Of a stretch of DNA of 31,541 nt, positions 26,301-31,541 are shown one piece after another. Positions within the stretch are counted from its first letter, which is position 1; every line of letters begins with the position of its first letter. Under the pieces are notes generated by a model. It searched no databases. It had not been told where the DNA came from and saw only the letters and a list, made by a program, of their open reading frames with translations. A program made the translations under genes and the position numbers. Source of the DNA: JAZKBN01 sp040388605 (GTDB lineage: Bacteria; Bacteroidota; Bacteroidia; Cytophagales; Flexibacteraceae); the NCBI GenBank assembly GCA_040388605.1, contig JAZKBN010000024.1:1-31541 (forward strand), written 5' to 3'.

Positions 26301-27859
26301 GCGGGCGAGCTAACTGTAACACCTGTAAGACTAAGTAATGATGTTGAAGCCCCGCTATAAATACCACCGTCAACAACATCGTTATAGGTGGTGCCTGAGT
26401 TTGAGCTGTATCGCCATTTGTAGGTAATGCCGGTTCCGGTTGCTGTAACAGAGAAGCTTGTATTTCCACCGGCACAAAGCGTTGAATTTGCGGGCTGTGC
26501 ACTTATTGCGGCAGATTCAAGCACAGATAATGTGGCAGGATTTGAAACTGCAGGAGGTGAGCATCCGCCGCTAACGGTACATGCATATTTATTATTATTC
26601 AGCGCAAGGGTCATTCCGGCAGTAGTAACTACCAATGAATTTGATGTAACACCAGTATAATTAGCCCCGTTACTCAAACTGCTGTACGTTACACCACCGT
26701 CGGTGCTTACTTTCCATAAATAGGTAAGAGTTCCCAGCCCGGTAGCCGAAACACTGAATGTAGTTGTGGTACCCTCACATTTAGTCTGGTCAGAAGGTTG
26801 AACGGTTACTGACGGAACAGCGTTGAAATTCAGTGTGGCTGCATTGCTGTAAATAGGTGAAGTAGGGCATGTGCCTGATAACTCGCATCTGTATTGGTTA
26901 CCGGCAAGTGAATTAGGAGCAGCAGTAAAATTTAAAGTTGATGTTGTAACAGTGCTGTATGGCGCCGCATTTGTAAGATCTGTAAAGCTTACACCGGCAT
27001 CGGTACTTACCTGCCATTGAAACGTTCTGCCCGTTCCGGCAGAAGTTATTGTCATTGAGGTATTGGTATTAGGGCAAATTAATTTATTTGCCGGTTGCAC
27101 CGATATGGATGGCGGCGTACTTAATGTGAATGTACCGGTAGATGAAAAAGTAGTACAGGGCACAGCATTAATGGCCTGGCAGCGGTATTTATAGCTGTTA
27201 ATGGCAGAGCTTACACCTGTAATATTTAAAGTGGATGTACTAGTATTGCTGTATATGCCACCATCAGTCATATCGCTGTAAGTTACACCTGCATCAGAGC
27301 TGACCTGCCACCTGTAGGCTGTTGCCCCGGTGGCGGTAATTGAAAACAATGCATTATCGCCGTTACATGCTGATGCAGCTGAAGGCGCAACTGTAATAGT
27401 AGGGGCAGCATTTACAGTAAGTATTGCTCCTGCAGAATTTGTGCTGCCTGATTCTGTTACAACGCATCTGAAGCGGTAACCACTTCTGGCCAGGGTTACT
27501 GAACTTGAAGGAATAGTTAATGTTGGAGTAAGGTAACCGGTGTAAAGCGATACGCTTACATTGGCGTATGTTGTACCACCATCGGTACTAAGCTGCCATT
27601 GGTAAGTAGGTGCAACCCCGGTTGCAACAACGGTAAATGAACCTGATACGCCTACACAAGTTGTTAAAGGTGATGGGTCAGTAGTAATAACCGGCGCCTG
27701 AGGCCTTAATACGGAAACCGGCCCCGAAATATGCCCGGAATTAAAATTACCGTTATCCGAGGCAAAAAGCTTTGTATTGCAACAAAAGCTTGTTAACATT
27801 GCCATAATAAGGGCAAGGTAATTTACTAAGCGTTTAGGCCTGCGTAAAATTGATAGCAT
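20318..27859 (-). CDS. Giant surface protein with 20 Ig-like repeats and T9SS sorting domain
   Basis: The gene encodes 2513 residues in one frame. The start Met precedes an N-terminal signal/anchor (VNYLALIMAMLTSF, residues 12-25). Residues 55-2023 contain 20 consecutive Ig-like domains of about 98 residues. Each reads roughly P-x-I-x-x-Q-P, a Cys, TATGTGLTYQWQ-STD-G--Y--L, YSGVTT--L-IT, YRC, SGTC and ATLTV. A parallel-beta or LamG-like region (TWIGTTSDWSTGTNW, then stacked short strands) and an Ig/Fn3-like part (NPLPVTLVYFNA, LNWYTANE) follow. The tail is a T9SS type A sorting domain (NPNPFNRSF, LPAGIYSLSV, final RLVKE). The likely role is a surface adhesin or matrix protein; no enzymatic domain is visible. 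It is monocistronic, with a strong terminator. Confidence 0.93.
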   Translation of the reverse strand: MLSILRRPKRLVNYLALIMAMLTSFCCNTKLFASDNGNFNSGHISGPVSVLRPQAPVITTDPSPLTTCVGVSGSFTVVATGVAPTYQWQLSTDGGTTYANVSVSLYTGYLTPTLTIPSSSVTLARSGYRFRCVVTESGSTNSAGAILTVNAAPTITVAPSAASACNGDNALFSITATGATAYRWQVSSDAGVTYSDMTDGGIYSNTSTSTLNITGVSSAINSYKYRCQAINAVPCTTFSSTGTFTLSTPPSISVQPANKLICPNTNTSMTITSAGTGRTFQWQVSTDAGVSFTDLTNAAPYSTVTTSTLNFTAAPNSLAGNQYRCELSGTCPTSPIYSNAATLNFNAVPSVTVQPSDQTKCEGTTTTFSVSATGLGTLTYLWKVSTDGGVTYSSLSNGANYTGVTSNSLVVTTAGMTLALNNNKYACTVSGGCSPPAVSNPATLSVLESAAISAQPANSTLCAGGNTSFSVTATGTGITYKWRYSSNSGTTYNDVVDGGIYSGASTSLLSLTGVTVSSPAYKYLCEMSVASGCVTNSAAATLTVQSAPSISTQPAAKTVCNNVSTSFTLTAAGTGLTYQWQVSTDAGVSFSDLTNVAPYSTVTTSVLNISTPSTAYSTYRYRCVVSGTCPSPLPSNSALLTVNASPVITSSPTDLNRCAGVAGSFTAAATGGGALTYQWKVSTDAGSTYNNVAGSAYTTPTGASLGITAAGMTTGLNGYMYECVVSGCSPAATSAAATLTVLPSVTISAQPVAAAVCPGANTGFSVTASGTGLTYKWKQSTDAGVSYSYLSDAGIFSGTQTSALVLTGVTSGAGNLFLCEITAASGCVVLSSAATYSMNAVPVILTNPANATICPNAGTTFAITASGTGRTYQWQVSTDGGTTYSDLANSAPYSGVNLITLTLTAASNTLNGNKYRCVLSGTCTPSQTSTGATLAFRVAPEITGQPAAITRCSGISGSFTVNAGSTSSPVYTWKVSTDAGGSYSTVVNGSTYAVNSASPTLTVSSAGMTVAKNGYLFTCTITSGNGCTPSMTSSPAALTVYQQPTVSAPTASTICFGANTSFSVTATGPGLTYQWQESTDAGATFNSLADGGIYSGALTATLNLTVPPVTAVARQYRCVVTATPGVCSVTSTGATLVVRGLPTITVQPSNVTTCINNARTFSVTATGSGLIYAWKYSTDGGANYTALVNNTSFTGVTTNILTITSTGMTAARDNYYFACTVSGTCTPPVTSNPGILTIDGSITVQPAATVLCPNANGTISLTATGTGLTYQWYESTNAGTSYNALSDGGVYSTTTTNTLTLTAAPNSMNNNRYRCNVTTAAACVFTSNAMVLTFNIAPGVTLQPTDKTICNTATATYTLTAVGTLATYKWQRSTDAGANYADLTNTAPFSGVTTASLKVTTPSTAYSGDKYRCLIAGTCTPSVYSNEVNLTVNAVAVITSNPSSQLNKCPGLSSTVTFNVAATGPGITYQWQQSTNGGTSYPNLANGAYVSGANTSSLIVSNLQQSWGSNYKYRCMLTTTGGCALPSSAASLTMLSVPTITGQPVSTKVACLASTFTISLTAGGTTPTYQWAVSTDNGSNWNNLANGGKYTNVTTAAMKITAVTAPYDGYQYRCLVGGTCSPSVLSSVCTLDVVTAPVISVQPASAITACDDQPTSISVTATGGSLTYQWQQSTDAGVTYNNLSNSAPFSGVTASTLNFSNTPISYSGYKYRCNIAGTCTPSVTSGISTLTVNSAPFITSDPSPQTLCSGGNTSFSAAGTGGVSSQWQVSTDAGSTWNSVSASAVYSGITTGTLTITAAPSSLNQNQYRLALTNASPCTDYSAPALLTVNYSPTISVQPQDATICSGSSTNISVTAGGGSLTYQWQLSTNGGTTYNDIVPDAVFSNVTASALTLTTPPDAFDSYKFRANVTGACNPATTTSAATLYINPSNPITAQPSDASVCVDNNTTFSLSTSGVGLSLQWQQSTDAGASWANMTNAAPWSGVNTNTLSLTSALNSQNNFKFRCVVSGACNAISNPATLSVNATNTWIGTTSDWSTGTNWTCGTVPSANSDVVITSSALNQPDISTAAPAIHNLNVQSGAGLSISTGSLVVTGNITATGAITATGGSISLEGLSLQTISGNCTFYDLEINNASGVEISTGGVVTVNNVLTFTQGVFSTGTTTLTLGSSASLAGEGNNSRILGKITTTHAVGTGSSDLSDIGFSIFSGSDDLGDVTVLRETGTPASNNGKNSISRTYTITITGTQPASGRNITFSWLSAEDNGKTETELETMQLWKREGANPWTTVGSTFDAIASSRSVTVNTTSFSEWTASDLDNPLPVTLVYFNAKPTTDGHADLNWYTANELNSSHFIVERSAPSVTGSARLNNGIFAEIGRLKAAGISASGIAYNFTDTEKLDGIVYYRLIEVDRDGTRTLSETRSVSFGSVKPGMQASVNPNPFNRSFTVSVTHNASETLVAELRDMQGRMVWNGSFNSSAGVSVFTVAPEKALPAGIYSLSVAGSSSVKTIRLVKE
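21791..27697 (-). repeat. Twenty tandem Ig-like coding repeats of about 295 bp
   Basis: The repeats encode about 98-residue units. DNA identity between units is moderate, not near perfect, although a core around GCATCGGTACTTACCTGCC recurs in several. Most units have three Cys (near the start, in YRC and in SGTC). Unit 1 lacks the third, and units 18 and 19 lack the YRC Cys. Units 2-10 follow a repeating order of three subtypes (24740-27412). Confidence 0.85.
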
Positions 27860-28084
27860 GGTTTATTTGTCTGAGTGTTTTGCTGATTGTAAAAGGGTTA
27901 CCGATTCTGTATAGAGTAAAAGAATAAATTACCGATGCTTATTTACTTTGTTCGGTTATAATTATTCCACAGGTTACATGAAGCACCGCGTTTTAATGTT
28001 TCGGCGCAGAAATGTTGGTAAGAAGAAAAGGCATCGAAGCGATAATATTATTGATCTGCTACAGCATTAATAGGTATAACGACA

Positions 28085-28117
28085 CAAAAGTAAGCATAAA
28101 TTTTCCGAAAATGCAAG
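28085..28117 (-). promoter_or_regulatory. Candidate promoter of the giant Ig-repeat gene
   Basis: The minus strand carries TACTTTTG at 28092-28085, an exact TAnnTTTG match. CTTG, a near TTTG, occurs at 28117-28114, 21 bases further upstream. This would give a leader of about 220 bases before the ATG at 27859. No closer match was found. Confidence 0.35.
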
Positions 28118-29144
28118 GTGCTCCTTAAAATCAGGGATACCTGAAAACTAATTACTTGTAAGTTTTTGGGGCTGCTGAAAGCAAAAAAAATACGGGATTT
28201 GCTAAATATCCCTTTTATAATTGGGTAGATGTTATAAACAGCCGAATATAATCATTTTAATCCCTGTTCTTATAACATAAAACTACTGTTTTAACAATGG
28301 CTGTTAAAATATTTACACCATAAACAACTCTTAATATTTATTTTACTTAAACTTTTCAGATTAAATTTTATCGTATCGGAAACTGACAGGCGGCTTAAGC
28401 CTGTAATGTATTATAGAATACTATTCAAATCAATATACCTTCAATTCAATATGCAGGTAATTTATGGCAACAAAAAGAATTTCCGCTTCCGGTTTTAATC
28501 AAAATTAGAACGTCGGGTTCAACATCTTAAACAGGGAAGGCTCTTCTATCGTTGCAAAAATTGAAGTCGTGATTAAAGCCCCTAATGAAAACAACGGTAA
28601 TGGCCTGAATAAGATTAGAAGCCGGCAATTTCCATAAAACTAATTTATTCGGGGCACTTAAGTCCGGGAAGTATTTCAGAGAATTTGGTAACGGGCTCAG
28701 ATTTCTGAGCAGCGGCAAACAATTGTATCGAGGTGCATGATCACTATACGATGCTACAAATCTTGCATTCGGATTTATGTTCATGAATGTATGGTTATTT
28801 ATATGCTTCATGCCGGAATCAAACTCCGATGTGCTCTTACAGGCGCTTAAAAGCCTGGGCAAGGCTTACCAAAATTTAACTGTACTTTGAATTGCCTGCC
28901 TGTTCTGGAAAAAAGATCGGTTATTTCTGATACGACTGAGCCGGAAAGAAAATCAAAAAAACTCATGGTTACTTTTTACATACAGACAGAATTAATCGTT
29001 TACAAGGCAGGAAATACTATAAAAGATTATAATTATATTGCACCTGCTTAGTATAATATGTTTATCTTAAATCAGCATAGTGCAAAGCATTCGACCCCAA
29101 GGGGCCTTTGTCTCATTAGAACTGCAGCCCGATATTTAAGTCGA

Positions 29145-29177
29145 TTTGCAGTTAATGACGATAAATTCCTAGCTTTG
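29145..29177 (+). promoter_or_regulatory. Promoter of the two-epimerase operon
   Basis: TTTG at 29145-29148 and TAGCTTTG at 29170-29177 match both parts of the Bacteroidota sigma-ABfr promoter consensus, with 21 bases between them. Transcription should start near 29184, giving a leader of about a dozen bases before the ATG at 29196. It is the best promoter match in the window. Confidence 0.7.
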
Positions 29178-29195
29178 CAGCCATAACTTACTTAA

Positions 29196-30263
29196 ATGTC
29201 ATATTCTTTGCTGATTACAGGCGGCTGCGGTTTTGTAGGATCGGGGCTGGCCTTATTGTTTAAAAATCATTATCCCCAATATAGGGTAATTGCCTTTGAT
29301 AACTTAAAACGCAGAGGTTCTGAACTCAATATACAGCGCCTGCGTCTTGCAGGTATTGAATTTATTCACGGTGATATTCGTAACCGCGAAGACCTGGACA
29401 CAGTTGGTAAAATCGACTTCATGATTGAAGCAGCTGCTGAACCATCGGTAATGGCCGGCATAAGCTCAGCGCCTGATTACCTGCTCAATACCAATTTATT
29501 CGGTGCACTTAACTGCATGGAATTTTGCAGAAAACATGGTGCAGGCCTCATGTTCCTGAGCACAAGCCGCATATATCCCATAGGTACTATTGAGGCGGTT
29601 AATTTTACTGAAACAGACACTCGCTTCGAAATTTCAGATGATCAAAGCATAGCCGGCGCAAGCAGCAAAGGCTTTAGTGAAGCTTTCCCTCTTGACGGGG
29701 CGCGTTCATTATATGGTGCAACCAAGCTTGCATCTGAAATTATGCTGCATGAATATATTGATACCTATAAACTGCCTGCAGTAATTAACCGCTGCGGTGT
29801 ACTTACAGGCCCTTGGCAAATGGGCAAGGTAGACCAGGGTGTAACTGTTCTTTGGGTTGCCCGCCATTTCTGGAAAAACAAACTCGGATATTTCGGCTAC
29901 GGCGGTACCGGAAAGCAGGTACGCGATATTTTACATATTAACGACCTCTTCCGCCTTGTGGAAATCCAGATGGGTAATATTGAAAAATACAGCGGCAAAA
30001 TTTTCAATGCCGGCGGCGGACGCGAAGTTAGTGTAAGCCTGCAGGAACTTACTGCTGTATGTGAAGAAGTTACAGGTAATAAAATTGAAATTACCCAGGT
30101 ACCTGAAAACAGGGCTGCCGATATTCGTGTTTATATTACCGACAATACAAAAGTTACTGCCGAAACAGGTTGGAAACCGGAAATTGGCGTTAAGCAAATA
30201 ATTACCGATATCCATGACTGGATAAGCGCAAACGAATCACAATTGAAACCTATTCTGAATTAA
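29196..30263 (+). CDS. NAD-dependent nucleotide-sugar epimerase (CDP-paratose/tyvelose 2-epimerase-like)
   Basis: The 355-residue protein is an extended short-chain dehydrogenase/reductase. It has the NAD-binding motif GGCGFVG at residues 9-15, an acidic residue after beta-2 (FDNLKRRG), the TNLFGALN helix, the STSRIY strand at 122-127 and the catalytic pair YGATK (Tyr173, Lys177). The GKQVRDILHINDL segment near residue 248 and NAGGGREVS are shared with CDP-tyvelose 2-epimerase. The N-terminal GGCGFVGSGLA also resembles that enzyme. The likely role is interconversion of a nucleotide sugar for surface glycans; the exact sugar is uncertain. Its stop is three bases before the start of a second, related epimerase gene, so the two are almost certainly one operon. 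Confidence 0.85.
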   Translation: MSYSLLITGGCGFVGSGLALLFKNHYPQYRVIAFDNLKRRGSELNIQRLRLAGIEFIHGDIRNREDLDTVGKIDFMIEAAAEPSVMAGISSAPDYLLNTNLFGALNCMEFCRKHGAGLMFLSTSRIYPIGTIEAVNFTETDTRFEISDDQSIAGASSKGFSEAFPLDGARSLYGATKLASEIMLHEYIDTYKLPAVINRCGVLTGPWQMGKVDQGVTVLWVARHFWKNKLGYFGYGGTGKQVRDILHINDLFRLVEIQMGNIEKYSGKIFNAGGGREVSVSLQELTAVCEEVTGNKIEITQVPENRAADIRVYITDNTKVTAETGWKPEIGVKQIITDIHDWISANESQLKPILN

Positions 30264-30266
30264 GAA

Positions 30267-31343
30267 ATGAACATAGCTATTGTAACCGGTTCGGCCGGCC
30301 TTATCGGCAGCGAAGCAGTCGCTTTCTTTGCCCAAAAATTCGATAAAGTTATCGGCATAGATAACAACCTTCGCCAATATTTTTTCGGGGCAGACGGTAA
30401 TACTGCCTGGAATAAAAACAGGCTTGAAGAGGCTTATCCCAATTATGTGCACCGCAGCATAGACATACGCGATCAGGATGCAGTAGCTAAGCTTTTCGAA
30501 GAGTTTGGTGCCGATATTAAGCTTGTTTTACACAGCGCAGCACAACCAAGCCACGATTGGGCTGCCCGCGAGCCTTATACTGATTTCAGCGTAAACGCCA
30601 CCGGGACATTAAACATGCTCGAATCTACCCGCTTGTTTGCTCCGGAAGCCGTTTTCATATTCACCAGCACCAACAAAGTGTATGGCGATAACCCTAACTA
30701 CCTCCCGCTTGTTGAGCTTGAAACCCGTTGGGAACTTAGCCCTGAGCACAAATGGTACAAAAACGGCATCGACGAAAGCATGAGCATAGACCAAACCAAG
30801 CACAGCCTTTTCGGGGCCAGCAAGGTTGCGGCAGATGTTATGGTGCAGGAATACGGTCGCTATTTCGGAATGAAAACCGGCGTTTTCCGCGGTGGTTGCC
30901 TAACCGGACCTAACCACAGCGGCGCCCAGCTGCACGGTTTCCTGGCTTATCTTATGAAATGCGCAATTACAGGTAACCAATATACCATTTTCGGCTACAA
31001 AGGCAAGCAGGTACGTGATAACATACACAGCTACGACCTTGTGAATATGTTTTGGAACTTTTACCAAAACCCGCGCGCTGGCGAAGTTTACAATGCTGGC
31101 GGCGGACGTTTTGCAAACTGCTCAATGCAGGAAGCCCGGGTAATTTGTGAGGAAATTACAGGGAACAAAATGAACTTCGTTTACAGCGAGACAAACCGAA
31201 TTGGTGACCATATTTGGTACGTAAGCGACGTTTCGAAATTCCAGGAGCACTACCCTAACTGGGAATATAAATACGGGCTGCATATTACCCTCGAACAAAT
31301 TTTCGAGAGTCTTCGCAGCCGCAGCCAGGTGGCAGCAGTTTAA
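30267..31343 (+). CDS. NAD-dependent epimerase/dehydratase paralogue with Phe in place of catalytic Tyr
   Basis: The 358-residue protein is an extended SDR related to the preceding one. The NAD motif is GSAGLIG at 8-14. The HSAAQPSHDWAA loop, STNKVYGDNPNY at 134-145, FGYKGKQVRDNIHSYDLV and NAGGGRFANCSMQEA match the CDP-tyvelose-epimerase-like branch. The catalytic YxxxK motif reads LFGASK, so Phe182 replaces Tyr while Lys186 is kept. From memory, a group of environmental homologues shares this LFGASK form, so it may be a subfamily trait rather than damage. A changed activity, or a partner role for the upstream epimerase, is possible. The gene follows with a three-base spacer, and a hairpin terminator lies after the stop. 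Confidence 0.83.
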   Translation: MNIAIVTGSAGLIGSEAVAFFAQKFDKVIGIDNNLRQYFFGADGNTAWNKNRLEEAYPNYVHRSIDIRDQDAVAKLFEEFGADIKLVLHSAAQPSHDWAAREPYTDFSVNATGTLNMLESTRLFAPEAVFIFTSTNKVYGDNPNYLPLVELETRWELSPEHKWYKNGIDESMSIDQTKHSLFGASKVAADVMVQEYGRYFGMKTGVFRGGCLTGPNHSGAQLHGFLAYLMKCAITGNQYTIFGYKGKQVRDNIHSYDLVNMFWNFYQNPRAGEVYNAGGGRFANCSMQEARVICEEITGNKMNFVYSETNRIGDHIWYVSDVSKFQEHYPNWEYKYGLHITLEQIFESLRSRSQVAAV

Positions 31344-31369
31344 GCGTTTGAGCCACATTATTAAAAACC

Positions 31370-31398
31370 GAAAGGACTGCCAAACCGGCAGCCCTTTC
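31370..31398. terminator. Hairpin terminator after the epimerase pair
   Basis: GAAAGG at 31370-31375 and CTGCC at 31377-31381 pair with GGCAG at 31387-31391 and CCTTTC at 31393-31398. There is one A/C mismatch, and a TTATTATATT tail follows. It separates the epimerases from the glycosyltransferase, which may still be read through. Confidence 0.6.
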
Positions 31399-31414
31399 TT
31401 ATTATATTACATAC

Positions 31415-31541
31415 ATGAAACTTTCTGTTGTACTTCCTGCCTATAACGAAGAAGGCTCAATTGCCGAAACGCTTACAGCCATTTACAAAAAGCTGAAGGA
31501 AGAAAATATTGACCACGAAATTGTAGTTACAAACGACAATT
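31415..31541 (+). CDS. Family 2 glycosyltransferase (partial, N-terminus only)
   Basis: The ATG at 31415 opens a frame that runs off the window after 42 codons. It begins MKLSVVLPAYNEEGSIAETL, the standard nucleotide-sugar-binding opening of GT2 enzymes and of the dolichol-phosphate-mannose synthase-like branch. The segment HEIVVTNDN follows, where the usual reading is IVVVDDGS or IVVNDNS. It transfers sugars from a nucleotide donor to a lipid or glycan acceptor at the membrane. Position just after two nucleotide-sugar epimerases supports a surface-glycan locus continuing beyond the window. Confidence 0.88.
   Translation, partial: MKLSVVLPAYNEEGSIAETLTAIYKKLKEENIDHEIVVTNDN

Larger units (their letters stand above)
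27860..29195. other. Gene-less, AT-rich 1.3-kb region upstream of the giant gene and the epimerase operon
   Basis: The stretch lies between two divergent genes. From 27860 to about 28500 it is AT-rich with no open frame of note and should contain the leader and promoter of the giant gene. From 28509 to 28890 the plus strand has three short stop-separated frames that read more like coding sequence (for example ALKSGKYFREFGNGLRFLS and SDVLLQALKSLGKAYQNL). They may be remnants of a decayed gene. I recognise no family. The 111-codon minus-strand frame over the same bases starts at TTG and has no supporting motif. Confidence 0.5.

Noticed and set aside
21791..27697. Regular repeats considered as a CRISPR array or non-coding tandem repeat
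   Set aside because: The period of about 295 bp, the diverged copies and one unbroken reading frame show coding Ig-like domains.
28527..28862. 111-codon minus-strand frame in the large spacer
   Set aside because: It starts at TTG, has no promoter or recognisable motif, and overlaps plus-strand sequence that looks at least as coding-like.

Overview
The window looks like chromosomal DNA from a free-living member of the Bacteroidota, probably near Chitinophagales or Sphingobacteriales; the genus cannot be fixed from sequence alone. Four lines of evidence support this. Several secreted proteins end in type A sorting domains of the type IX secretion system (T9SS). Promoters fit the Bacteroidota TTTG / TAnnTTTG pattern. 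Isochorismate synthase and MenA point to menaquinone. Periplasmic sugar enzymes carry Tat leaders. No tRNA, rRNA, CRISPR array, transposase or phage gene was seen.

Left part (1-4427): a minus-strand Omp28/thioredoxin-like secreted protein cut by the window edge, then a divergent secreted T9SS-type protein (2103-3635), then a small T9SS cargo gene broken by a frameshift (3705-4336) and followed by a terminator. Next (4609-7302) come an exported caspase-like protease fused to Sel1 repeats and a convergent cold-shock protein. Two convergent menaquinone genes follow: isochorismate synthase (7590-8750, uncertain start) and menA (8771-9793).

Middle part (9909-14910): four same-strand genes for exported sugar chemistry. 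They are a Tat-leader TIM-barrel isomerase, two Tat-leader Gfo/Idh/MocA oxidoreductases and a Sec-leader DUF1080 (3-keto-disaccharide hydrolase-like) protein. Together they suggest periplasmic oxidation of a glycoside at C3, cleavage of the 3-keto product and rearrangement of the sugar. A THUMP-type RNA methyltransferase, histidyl-tRNA synthetase, an unknown secreted protein and a GH30 glycosidase follow, separated by strong hairpin terminators.

Right part (17736-31541): a 7.5-kb minus-strand gene (20318-27859) encodes a 2513-residue surface protein with 20 Ig-like repeats and a T9SS tail. Repeats 2-10 appear to follow a three-repeat higher-order order. About 1.3 kb without a convincing gene comes next. 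A clear promoter then drives two adjacent CDP-tyvelose-epimerase-like SDR genes; the second has Phe where the catalytic Tyr normally sits. A family 2 glycosyltransferase start follows, so this end is probably the beginning of a surface-glycan locus.

The points most worth a second look are the repeat architecture of the giant protein, the paired epimerases with one altered active site, the exported caspase-Sel1 protein, the exported 3-keto-sugar cluster and the broken T9SS cargo gene. No completely new system could be demonstrated by reading alone.
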